A DNA stretch of 64,000 nucleotides, from the NCBI RefSeq assembly GCF_963678635.1, contig NC_087063.1, positions 49,055,220 to 49,119,219 on the forward strand, read 5' to 3'. Both the position numbers and the translations under genes were made by a program. Below the pieces are notes generated by a model that was not told the origin of the DNA, made no database searches, and was given only the letters and a program-made list of their open reading frames with translations. This DNA is from Symsagittifera roscoffensis. Taxonomy: Eukaryota > Xenacoelomorpha > Acoela > Convolutidae. Of the stretch, positions 21,769-31,039 are shown one piece after another (the stretch's first letter is position 1; each line of letters starts with the position of its first letter).

Positions 21769-24383
21769 CGTGGGCTAAAAAAATGATTATTTTGAGACTG
21801 AAAAGCGGTGGTATGGGGTTGTTCAATAATTTGTTCATAAGTATTATCCTCTTGTGACTGGTGTGTCATTATATGTTGAATGGGACTTTGTGATGTGGTG
21901 AGTCGAAAATTTGGATTATGTGTGATGGCTAAATTTCGAAAATTTCGTGGGACTAGGGATAGTGGATGGTTATTTGGTAGGGGTGGTAATTGTGGTGCCG
22001 TTGGCGTTATGTCTACATTGTTATGTTCTTCGTCGTATGTATTTTGTCGTGTTGCTATTTTTGTGTTATATTCTTTTATTTGTGCGTCTAAAAGAATTTT
22101 GTTTATAGATGTAGAAAAGATTCCAAAAAATCCTGCAAAGAGTATGCGTGCTACGCTTGCTTGTCTGTTTACTTGTGTGTGTATAGCACATGTGTTGTAG
22201 ATTCCTTTTAAAAGTGAGAAAAGAAATCCAATAAAGTTAAACATTGCGTATAAAATAGTCAATTTTTCTAAGATGTAGTAGGGCCATCCTAGAAAATCGA
22301 GGATCTCATTTTTGAGTGTAACAAAGCTAAAAATGTTAATTGGTGATATATCTTGGGGACGGTATTTTTCACCGTTTAGATATATATAATCTTTAATGTC
22401 TTTAAAATATCCGCTATAGTCTTGCGTGTAGATATCGGCAAATCCTGCGGTTTCTGCAAGTTTGCGTAGATTTTGGTCTATTGATTGTCTTTGTATAGTG
22501 TCCATTTGTGTTAATAATTCTTGGAATTGTTGTGTTCTAATGTGATGTTGAATATCTGATTTTGAATAGATTCCTATTGATTGTAAGTCTATATTTGGGT
22601 TTCGAGCAATAGCGCGAATGCTTTCTGGTGAACATTTTTTGAGTGATTGCATTAATGTGGGATATGGAGTGAGAAGATAATATTTATTTTCATCAGGGTT
22701 TAGTTGTACTACATTGTGGCTGTTTTCTGATCCACATGGGACTGCGGTATCCCAGAAATAGGTTCTTCGTGAAAGTGTATCCACGAAATGTACTTTATTC
22801 TTATAAAAGATAGGGATTCTTTTATAACATCGTTTATCTTCAAAAACGTATAGTGGTGATACTTTTTTAGTACAAGTATAAAACCATAAGATGTTTCCTT
22901 CATAGTCTAAAAAATTTGATCTATTTCCAGATAATAAGTATCCTGCATAGGGTATTTTTAATACTGCTAGTGCAAGTGATTGTAATATTTGTGTTCGTTC
23001 TAATTCGCATAGTTGGTGTAGTGTTTCTAATTCGGAGAGTGACATTTCTTGAAAAATTCGGCTAATTGTATAATCTAGTTTCATATCTGAATGAATATCA
23101 TAGTGGATATTACCGAAATATGTAGTATTCATTAGTGATAATTCTTGTAAGCGTGTGCTTCTGGTGTCATGGGGTTTTAGATGTCCACCAGGTTGTCCGT
23201 TGCTTTTTTCAAAATTAACTGGTATATAGGATGTTCCTTCGTTTAGAGGATGACCTGTGGCATATGGGTCGATTTTTACTTTTCCAGTGGTCATGTCGAA
23301 TCCTTTTTCGTATTCAACTAATATTTCAGAGTATTGTGTTCTGTGAAGTGGATTCCTGTATTTACATGCAAGTTCTGTTTCTTGATATATTTGAAAACGT
23401 GTCAATTTATTTTCTATATTGTCTATGTTTCTAAAATTAGAACTTAGTTTTCGTGATGGATGGACTTGTTCATATGGAATTGATTGTATAAAATATTTTT
23501 CGTGAAATTTTATCATACGAGCGTGTATTTTTGCTACTTGAAATGTTGTACATGTATCTTCGGGGAACCAAACAATTGTTGCTTGTGTTCTCGTTGTAGG
23601 GTCGCAATAACCTTGATCATTTTTACAAGGTAATCGGATTCCTTGATAGATCATTGTATTATCTGATAAATCTCGTGTTAGTTGTATTTTTTCGAGTTGT
23701 ATTTTCCAATCAAAAAACATTATTTCTTGGTATCCTTTATTTTTTGTGTCTGCTTTGCAGTTTGATGGGTCATTTATACCAATGTGTGGTATCCAATGTT
23801 TATCGTGTAGGTCATAGGTTAATCGTCCGTGTGCGCCGTTATACGGGTATTTTTCGTCTAGTTTTATATGTCCTTGGTGTCTTTCAAGTTGTGATTGATG
23901 TACAGAGTCTGAAAAAACTTGAAAATTCACTAATTTTCTTTGGGAGTTTTTATTTTGTGTGATGTTTAGTCTAAGTAATTCATTTTTACAATCGTCGGGA
24001 TTGAGATGTAAAAGACGTTCTATATTACTTTGATAGAATGATTCATGGTCAAGTCGGTTTTTGTTTCCGTTCGAGACTTGTGAACAATGTACTTTCTTTT
24101 CGGAAAATGTTGCTGTGAATTTATAACCTGTAACTGTTGTTGCTCGGGCTTTTGAATAGAGTGTTGCTATTACATCTGTGGTTTCTATAGCTTGTGGTTC
24201 TGTTTCACATTGTGATACTTGATTTATTGCATATTTATGTAGTGTTTTTTGTTCATTTTCTTCACAATCGTAATGTGTTACTAATAAATCTTGTGGTCCT
24301 GTACGAGGGGAAGGGTTTATGTTTTGATTTGAGATTACTAGAAAAAGGAGTTGGAGAAAAATTAATAATTTTAGAATATACAT
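21765..24383 (-). CDS. env: Envelope-like glycoprotein, chuvirus-type (unit 1)
   Basis: An 872-aa type I membrane protein, probably the entry or fusion glycoprotein of a retrovirus-like particle. It has an N-terminal hydrophobic signal (residues 1-18), a Cys-rich ectodomain (first cysteines at 40, 59, 100 and 132), several N-glycosylation sequons, a transmembrane segment near 705-728, a second hydrophobic stretch near 745-762, and a ~106-residue tail with PTAP at about 794-797. The YDC motif and cysteine layout remind me of Jingchuvirales (chuvirus) glycoproteins, which are known to have been captured by arthropod retrotransposons. It does not look like the baculovirus-F-type env of errantiviruses: no furin site plus fusion peptide is obvious. 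Its start overlaps the preceding ORF and its stop overlaps the next start. The frame is intact in both units. Confidence 0.75.
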   Translation of the reverse strand: MYILKLLIFLQLLFLVISNQNINPSPRTGPQDLLVTHYDCEENEQKTLHKYAINQVSQCETEPQAIETTDVIATLYSKARATTVTGYKFTATFSEKKVHCSQVSNGNKNRLDHESFYQSNIERLLHLNPDDCKNELLRLNITQNKNSQRKLVNFQVFSDSVHQSQLERHQGHIKLDEKYPYNGAHGRLTYDLHDKHWIPHIGINDPSNCKADTKNKGYQEIMFFDWKIQLEKIQLTRDLSDNTMIYQGIRLPCKNDQGYCDPTTRTQATIVWFPEDTCTTFQVAKIHARMIKFHEKYFIQSIPYEQVHPSRKLSSNFRNIDNIENKLTRFQIYQETELACKYRNPLHRTQYSEILVEYEKGFDMTTGKVKIDPYATGHPLNEGTSYIPVNFEKSNGQPGGHLKPHDTRSTRLQELSLMNTTYFGNIHYDIHSDMKLDYTISRIFQEMSLSELETLHQLCELERTQILQSLALAVLKIPYAGYLLSGNRSNFLDYEGNILWFYTCTKKVSPLYVFEDKRCYKRIPIFYKNKVHFVDTLSRRTYFWDTAVPCGSENSHNVVQLNPDENKYYLLTPYPTLMQSLKKCSPESIRAIARNPNIDLQSIGIYSKSDIQHHIRTQQFQELLTQMDTIQRQSIDQNLRKLAETAGFADIYTQDYSGYFKDIKDYIYLNGEKYRPQDISPINIFSFVTLKNEILDFLGWPYYILEKLTILYAMFNFIGFLFSLLKGIYNTCAIHTQVNRQASVARILFAGFFGIFSTSINKILLDAQIKEYNTKIATRQNTYDEEHNNVDITPTAPQLPPLPNNHPLSLVPRNFRNLAITHNPNFRLTTSQSPIQHIMTHQSQEDNTYEQIIEQPHTTAFQSQNNHFFSPR

Positions 24384-25504
24384 GTGTATGATAATCCTGA
24401 GTATGGATTATAAAATGTAATGTAGCCAATTGTGTTTTTGGTATATCTGTCGTATTTGTATATTACTTCAGTAGTTATAAACGGTGGTGGTAGTGATTGA
24501 GCTGTTATGTTAGGTGGATTTAATGGGTAGGGATGTTGGGTAATATTATTTAACTTAACTGTGATTTCAAACTTTAATTGTAAACTGTTTTGTTGGAGTA
24601 TTTGAATATTGTGATCACGGATATCGTTGTGAATATCTTGGCGATATTGTAATCTATTAAGTGCCCAGTTATGAAGGCGGTTACTTTCTTGATGTTGTCC
24701 AAATAGTGGTGGAGGTGCTGTAAATGTATTCCAATCTAGTCTTAAAGGAATATTTATTGATGATTGTTCTCGATATCTGGCGTCGAGATTATTTGGAAAA
24801 TTTAAGTTAAAAGGTGGTGGTGAAATCTGGCTTATTGATGGTGTTGATGGTAGTGATAATGTTTCTGGTAGTGATGAGGATGTTGTTGTATCCGTAGAAA
24901 TATCTATGGGGTCATTGACTAAATTTGGTTCACCTTGTGTAAATGAATGTGTAGTCCAATATGGAAATCGTGATGTTTGGTTTGTGGGGTTGAAAGGATT
25001 TTCACGTATTTGCTCAGATGTTGGTGCTGAACCTAAGTAATCTGATGGTAGGCTTGAGGTGCTACGTTGTGAAAGAAGCGTAGGGGTTTCTGGTAATATA
25101 CCAATGGGGTTTTCTGGAGTGTTTTGTGATGGGGATTGAGGTATATTAAAATGAACTCGGGGAGTTTGAAGATTTCTGTTTCGTCGAGGATGTATAATTT
25201 GTCTATTTATTTCGACTGTATTTTGGTTTTGACTAGGATTTCTTATTCTACTTAGTTCTTGTGGTAGTGTTGGGTATAGGTTATATGTTGGTTCGCTTAG
25301 AGGTGCTTGTCGTTGAACTGGTTCTAGTGGTTCTGATAAACGAGCATGTCGTTCTTCAAAAGTGTATGGATTGTCTTGAAAAGAAATTCGTGTAGATGTT
25401 TGAGGATTTTGAGTAGTTGAAGGTGGTGTTTGGTTATCTTGGGATGATGTCGGTGAAGACTGATTCTGTGACTGTTGGGTAGCAATTTTTGATAGTTTTT
25501 TGAA
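24371..25504 (-). CDS. Methionine-free ORF of 377 codons upstream of env (unit 1)
   Basis: The frame opens right after two TAA codons (25510-25505) and runs 377 codons to TAA at 24373-24371 without a single ATG, so start-codon-based gene callers miss it. The product would be Pro/Ser/Thr/Asn/Gln-rich over about 230 residues, followed by a more ordered segment with Trp, Tyr and Leu-Asn-Arg-Leu-type helices. Its last 13 bases overlap the start of env in another frame. A frameshift from the 62-aa ORF is not possible because stops intervene, so expression would need splicing onto an upstream start or non-AUG initiation. Amino-acid composition resembles the N-terminal halves of the accessory ORF and gag. 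No domain is recognised. Confidence 0.65.
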   Translation of the reverse strand, partial: FKKLSKIATQQSQNQSSPTSSQDNQTPPSTTQNPQTSTRISFQDNPYTFEERHARLSEPLEPVQRQAPLSEPTYNLYPTLPQELSRIRNPSQNQNTVEINRQIIHPRRNRNLQTPRVHFNIPQSPSQNTPENPIGILPETPTLLSQRSTSSLPSDYLGSAPTSEQIRENPFNPTNQTSRFPYWTTHSFTQGEPNLVNDPIDISTDTTTSSSLPETLSLPSTPSISQISPPPFNLNFPNNLDARYREQSSINIPLRLDWNTFTAPPPLFGQHQESNRLHNWALNRLQYRQDIHNDIRDHNIQILQQNSLQLKFEITVKLNNITQHPYPLNPPNITAQSLPPPFITTEVIYKYDRYTKNTIGYITFYNPYSGLSYTCIF

Positions 25505-25512
25505 TTATTACT

Positions 25513-25701
25513 TTAGTGAGAAATTTTGTGCTTATTATAATATTCTTCCAAAAAGAGAATTAGAAGGATTGTTGCTAGGGCAAATGTGAGGATTGCTTTC
25601 TTTATACATTTACATATTGTCAAAATGAGGGATGATAAGAATGCTATGAAAATTACAAACAATAAAAAAATATCGGTTCTACTGAAAATTGTTCGTATCA
25701 T
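25513..25701 (-). CDS. Small membrane protein, 62 aa (unit 1)
   Basis: A short hydrophobic protein with two likely membrane segments (about residues 10-28 and 37-51) separated by a Cys-Lys-rich turn. Its ATG overlaps the stop of the upstream 76-aa ORF as ATGA, the same arrangement as env and the accessory ORF. Such proteins can act as viroporins or assembly factors in viruses, but nothing identifies a function here. Confidence 0.5.
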   Translation of the reverse strand: MIRTIFSRTDIFLLFVIFIAFLSSLILTICKCIKKAILTFALATILLILFLEEYYNKHKISH

Positions 25702-25928
25702 TTAGACAATTTATATGACTCGTACCTGTGGATGTAATCAAGGGTTTTGGAAAGTTGGAGGAATAGTTCGAGTATAGTGTAGAAAATTAAAAAAATGTTA
25801 CAAAAAATGATTAGGATTATTAGAAAAGATTCAAGTATATCAAAAAGAAATATTATAAAGGTTTCAAGTATTGTAAAAAAATGTTTAAGATTTATGAGTA
25901 TTTGAGTAACTGATTGAGAGAAGAGCAT
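25698..25928 (-). CDS. Small hydrophobic protein, 76 aa (unit 1)
   Basis: A very hydrophobic Ile/Leu/Phe-rich peptide with a long membrane-compatible stretch (about residues 16-58) and a short polar C-terminus. Its ATG directly follows a TAA (TAAATG) that closes a ~50-codon upstream open frame, and its TGA overlaps the next ATG. It may be part of the same coupled cassette. No family is recognised. Confidence 0.45.
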   Translation of the reverse strand: MLFSQSVTQILINLKHFFTILETFIIFLFDILESFLIILIIFCNIFLIFYTILELFLQLSKTLDYIHRYESYKLSK

Positions 25929-26526
25929 TTAAGAAATGATCTCTTGGTCGAATATTTTTTGCTGTTTGAGGCGATTTTCTAGTGTGGTCGGATTATTTAT
26001 TAGTTTTTTGACAAGTGGGTTGAGTTTTGTAAAAAATTGTTGGGGGCAATTTTCATGGTGACTGGGAGGTCGTCTTTTTCTTTATTTTTGTTTGTCAAAT
26101 GATCCGGGGTATGGTGAGATTTTTATACTTTAGGCTAATTAAAATGTTCATTTTGTTACTTTAGGCTAAGTTAACAAATTTGCTTTGGGGGTATTCGTGG
26201 TCTGAGTTGGGGAAATATTGTTGATCTTTGGGTTATTAGATAAGGGAGGGGTACGGTATTATGGTGATATTTATTTTAGTTGTCAAGTTGGAGTGGTTTG
26301 CTTATTTTTGACCTGGAGGTCGTAAAGTTATAGTTATAGATGTGCCTGGAGTTCTATATGATTCGTCTAATTGGTCTTAGTTTGAGTTAGAGAAAGTGAC
26401 GGATTGGATGAATCCTATTGGTCTATTTTGAACTAGAATTATTACGTACTTGTCAGCATGTTATTTTGAAAAATGTAAATGAAAAATGTTTCGAAGGTTT
26501 CAAGATAGTGAAGTATAATGTTAAAA
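25929..26526 (-). other. Spacer between pol and the env cassette (unit 1)
   Basis: Bases 25929 to about 26080 hold a ~50-codon minus-strand frame lacking ATG, Lys/Gln/Asn-rich, ending in TAA that abuts the next ATG; it could be the end of a spliced ORF. A tiny ATG-started frame overlaps it. The remainder to 26526 shows no frame. A possible TATAAAAA lies near 26127-26134 on the minus strand. Confidence 0.4.
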
Positions 26527-27632
26527 TTACTTTTGAAATTCCACTTTCTTTAAAATTTTAGATTGGGGGATGAATATTTTATAGTTTTTACGTGGTTGAT
26601 TTCGGAGTCTTGTTGTTTTTCTATTTTCTGATTTGTCGATTTGTTCTTGGGGTATTATTTGTTCGGTCATTTTTCTATTTTTTCTTTGTTTTGGAGATTC
26701 TTTATGGTTTTGTGTATTGTTTTTGGTGGCGGTTGGTTTTGTGTTTTGATTTTCGGTGGGGTTATCATTTTGTTCTGTGTTTTTCAGATGTGGTTCATTT
26801 TGAATGATTTTTAATCCTGTGAAAGAATATAATTGAGTTAATTCGCGGAGTGCGTATTCTTTTGGGTAATAAGGTAATAGGTTGTTTCGATGTTGAACGA
26901 TTTCTTTTTTGTTTGAGTCGGTAATTTTATATGTGACATCAGTGGGTTTTGCAATTATTTGGTATGGTCCTTTTCGAAGGGGTTGTAATTTTTTAGAAAT
27001 TCCTTTTTGAGTATTAAAATTAGGTATTAAAACAAATGTTCCAATTTTTAATTCGGAGGCTGGTGTAAAACGTGAATTGATTTGTTCATTAATGTTTTGT
27101 CTTTGTAATAACTTTTTTGTTATTTTTTGATAAATTTCATTGTGTTTTTTATCTCTATTTAGAATCCATTCGGTGTGTGTACCGGAGGCTAGTTTAAGAA
27201 TTTGTGGGTGATGAAAATGATCTTCATCGTGTGTATGTAAAGGTAGGTTATAACAAATTGAGTCTTTATTTGGTTGACAATAACCTTGTGCGTTTTTATG
27301 AGAATTTGCTGTAAACATTATTGGTTTGCGTGGCTTTTGGTTAAAAACCATTTCGTATGGTGACATTCCTAAAGTTGTCGTAATTTGTGAATTATATGCT
27401 AAGGGAAATAATTTTACATCTGCTGACCATTCGGTATATTTTGTATCATTTCCGTTGATGATACATCTAAGATATTCTTGTAATGAACGGTTCATACCTT
27501 CGACTAAGCCGTTTGTCCAAGGTGCATGAGATGTACGTGGTTTGTGTTTAATGTTATATAAATGACATAGTGTGATAATTTCATTATTTATGAATTCTGT
27601 ACCGTTGTCTGTAACTTAAATTTCTGGTAGTC
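26527..27632 (-). pseudogene. pol: Pol C-terminal fragment: integrase end and GPY/F module (unit 1)
   Basis: This is the 3' end of pol, open from about 27614 to the stop at 26527. It covers the last part of the integrase catalytic core and the C-terminal region with a GPY/F-type module (LRKGPYQII) typical of Ty3/Gypsy integrases. At about 27617-27619 a T in place of A creates a TAA just before a catalytic Asp segment, and the gene is cut at 27633 where the sequence jumps into the hAT element. Since the full-length pol is itself truncated by a frameshift, this is one of the two places where the complete C-terminus can be read. Confidence 0.85.
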
Positions 27633-27813
27633 CGAAGTTAGTATATATTGGCGCCCAAGGCGCCTTTAGAAAAATTTTACGGTCGGTCGGCCAAAAATGA
27701 ATTTCTGAAAAAGTATCAAAGGGGGGACCCTTTGGGTCGGCAGGGGGTCGAATCCTGAGGGGGGGGGGGCATCAGCCCTCCCCCCAAACCCCCGCCCCCC
27801 CCCTAAATCCGCC
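27633..27813 (+). mobile_element. Right half of the hAT-type element at the duplication junction
   Basis: Identical to 14936-15124 except for shorter G and C runs. It ends at the same CCGCCCCTG terminus and is followed by GAGCCGAC, but has no left half, proving that it came by duplication rather than by transposition. Confidence 0.92.
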
Positions 27814-27821
27814 CCTGGAGC

Positions 27822-29708
27822 CGACCACTAAATTTATATTCAGTCAAATTATTCAGCTATAAAGCTTTAAAAGGGGAGGGGGATTGAGTTTAGTTCAATT
27901 TTCTGAGGAAGAACTAAGGAAGTTTATTCTTTACTAGGTACCATAGGGGCAAATAGAATTTAAAAATATGAGCTGTCTGCTGCTGGCAATACGACAAATT
28001 CGTTCAATTTAGTTTGTGGGACAAATTAGGCAAAAGGAAAAAATACTATCCAAATAATTTTTTTTGCTTTTTCTTCAATGCCTTTTAAACTTTTAAAATA
28101 TAACTACATTTTTTCTCGCCATTATAATAAATCCAAATTGACAATGTCTACATACAGCGAACTAAAAAGCCATTTAGTTATCTTTTACCGGGCAAATAAT
28201 TTTAAGTAGATCCGGCTAGCCCCAAAAAATATCTAATTTTAGCAGAGAACATTTTCTTTTATAACATTGTTATACTCAGTTGGGACCCTAAAACGAATTA
28301 AATGATAATCAAATGGGCTCGTTTTTATCACAGGGGCAATTTTTTTTTACTGTTACTGGATATCAGGCGCTAATTTGAACTAAAATATTAGTTCTTCCGG
28401 CAGGCCGGCTGAAAATTGGTTGAATGAAAGCGTATGAAGATATGTTAGACTGCGATGCATTCCTGGATTTTTAGAGCTATGTATTTGTTCTAGTTGCTAA
28501 AAATTTAGCACAATAGGTTTTATATCTATAGTTCATTCGAAATACATCAAATCGGTTCCTTTTTTATAGAATAGGACTTGATGGAATCAAAGGATGGTTA
28601 AACTAAAGATTTCGTCAAAAGCGACTTAATTAACACTTTCGCACATTGCCATCAGCGCAATTTTTTTGCATTGTTGACAAAAATCATATTTTTGAAAATT
28701 TAACCCTCCCAAAAATTCTAGATCATCTGTTTCCACTTAAAACGGAGGGTTGAAAAGCAAATGCAAATACCAGTCCAAGCTTGAACGTTAAATTCAGTGA
28801 CACCGAAGCTAAACAATGGTAGCCGGTTACTGCGCAATTAGCACAGAATATTCCGACCAAAGTCTTGGAAAAAACACTAAAAGAGTTCTTCGAAAAAAAA
28901 ATTTTCTGCGTGGTGTGATCAAAAATCTGAACAAAATTGGAGAACTCGGATATTCATACTAAAATAGGGCAATTGAAAAACAGTTTTTGTAGAAAAATGA
29001 CTAAAAAAACCAAAAAAAAATTCAAGCAATTTTTTATTTAGTTTTCCAGGAAGCTTTTGAATTTTGAAGTTTTTGAACCCTAAATTGACGCTAAAAAACT
29101 TCAAAAACTAATTACTTCGGCTTAAATTAAACATAAATATTCTTTTGAAACCTGCTTAGCTTAATCTTACAAGCTTGAAATAATACCAAAAATCAAGATC
29201 TTTAAACAAGTTTTCCACTGAGAAATATTTTAAAAAATTTTTCAATGAAGTTTGAATCACGACTGAAAAGGCTTGTATAGGATATATCACTCGACCCATT
29301 CCGATGATTAATTGAGGTACCTGATTTTGCAGTGAAAAAAGGAAAAAACACTAAAACACACCCGAATACAGAGTTACACTACATTTTTCAATTGGTCGGA
29401 ACAATAAGAACAGATGGCCCAAAGGTCTAAGCTAAGTTTCCAAATCTAGGTCAGGCGGTTTGTGGTAGGTTCGATTCTCCCAGGCGCATATGGTCCTTTA
29501 GTTGTCGAAAAGGGTTTATAGTTCGGATGCCCTTCCATGACTATTATTACGGAATAATTGCATAATCGTTATGTAATAGTTGCGTAATAAATACTTATTA
29601 ATTAAAAAATTACGCAAGCTCGTAAAAACCTAAAAAACTATCTAAAACTGACCTTGTCTGACCTCGTAGAAAAATTTTAGGCTGCTAACTTTCGTGTTAC
29701 CTGTCAAT
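27822..29708. other. Duplicated gene-free flank
   Basis: Copy of 15133-17015, including the tRNA-like SINE head at 29411-29489. Nothing new is seen. Confidence 0.6.
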
Positions 29709-30013
29709 CAGCGCGGATATAGGAATTTCTCGTTCGAGGGGGGGCAGATTTTCAAAAAAAATTTTGAAATTTTTCTCGACATTTTTGTTAGGTCGACCAA
29801 ATTGATTTTTGAGCTCTCCCAATTCACTATAAAGACCCCAGATTGACCAAATTTTCTGCGCCGCAGGCAATTTTTTCAAAAAACCTTAAGGCCAAAAGTT
29901 TAACCAAAAGTCATCCAAAAGTTTTAAGGCCAGTCATCCAAAAATGGGTATCTCAAAATGATACAAAGGGGGGACCCTTTGGGTCCGCAGGGGATCGAAT
30001 CCCTGAGCAAAAG
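29709..30013 (+). mobile_element. Degenerate hAT-type MITE copy (duplicated)
   Basis: Copy of the relic at 17016-17320 with one visible substitution near its start. Confidence 0.75.
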
Positions 30014-30132
30014 AAGCGGATTTCTGTACAAATTGATGTTTGCTTCTAAAATTTCAGAAAAGATTTGTTGTCGTTTTATGGCTGTTACTTACCGATAAAT
30101 TTCAGTGAATTTACGATTGAATCTTATTTTTT

Positions 30133-31039
30133 CCATTTATTGTCATGCTACTAATTTTTATTTTTTATTTTTCAATAAATATTTTTCAAACATGTTTTGT
30201 ATATTACTGCAGAATTTTAGGAAAACGATCTTAGATCTTTTTATCAATCGTTATTGTATATTAATAATTTTGTTTAGCGCCTGAAATGATTTTGAAGATT
30301 GACTTCAAAATTTTAGGTTTGCAAATGAAAATTTAAATTCATTGCCAGTAGTATTCTAAATATAAAAGTTTGTTCTGGTTTTTGCCTAACTATCATATAG
30401 CTATATGGCAAGTTTCTACTTTGTCGTATGTCGTCTCTGGTTCGAGGTTTTCTTCCAATTCCGGGTAGTTCTGTTATGGTTCGGAATATTGGCTCTGATC
30501 TATTGAGTCGTAGAGACATTTCGATTAAATTATTGTCGTATAACATTTTGTAAATGTTTCTAATTTCTAATCTATTTTGGTTAATTCTAAGCTATTAAGG
30601 TCTTGTTCGAGACTTATGGTCGCACCAGATGAGTTAGAACCGAGTTGGTTAACTCATAGAGTAATTTCGGATAGGGTACACCGTCTGCTCGTCACGCTAT
30701 CTTATTTTCGGCCGGATAGATTCGTGCAACTTCTTAGTCTAATACCGATCCTAATCTTACTCTTATACTATCTAGTCTCAAGTTGTTTAACTAGTCTCTG
30801 CTAGGCTCAATAGATCTAGGGTATACTGGTTTATTGCGGCTGCTGAAGTGCTCGGGAGAGTCCAACTAATTTCTAAGTTAAATTCAAATCTCTCTGGTGC
30901 TGAAATTACAAGTAACTTCAGCACTTACAAATAAGTGGGTTGTTAGTTAGATGGATCGTGATTGGTTAATATTAAATACTTTACATTGGTAAAACATTTA
31001 ATTTATCCAATCATAAAATATAGTTTAGATCAGGTTCCA
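30133..31039 (-). repeat. Long terminal repeat, 3' LTR of the full-length element (unit 2)
   Basis: Same 907-bp LTR as at 17440 and 49656. Paired with the 5' LTR at 49656-50562 it bounds the longest continuous reading of the element. One base near 30781 differs (A instead of G) from both other copies. The left flank and the right flank of the 5' LTR both contain TTCCA, a possible 5-bp target duplication, but it overlaps the LTR ends and is uncertain. Confidence 0.9.

Larger units (their letters stand above)
14936..27632. repeat. Tandem segmental duplication, unit 1 (~12.7 kb)
   Basis: Nearly identical to 27633-40325; the offset is 12,693 bases over most of its length and 12,697 before two homopolymer differences in the hAT element. 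It holds the right half of the hAT element, 2.3 kb of flanking DNA, the retroelement 3' LTR, the env cassette and the end of pol. The junction at 27633-27637 joins pol to the hAT interior through a shared CGAAG, a microhomology breakpoint. Confidence 0.93.

Noticed and set aside
20966-24391. Plus-strand open frames inside env and the accessory ORF
   Set aside because: They are antisense shadows of long, intact minus-strand frames, are low in complexity (Val/Phe/Cys/Leu-rich) and show no domain.
25492-25500. AAAAAAC heptamer as a -1 frameshift site into the Met-less ORF
   Set aside because: The upstream 62-aa ORF stops at 25513-25515, before the heptamer, and two further stops precede the Met-less frame, so ribosomes could not reach it in the needed frame.
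30133-30145. Firm TTCCA target site duplication for the large element
   Set aside because: TTCCA occurs at both outer edges, but it overlaps the shared LTR sequence and also appears at the internal edge of the 3' LTR, so it cannot be separated from the LTR terminus.
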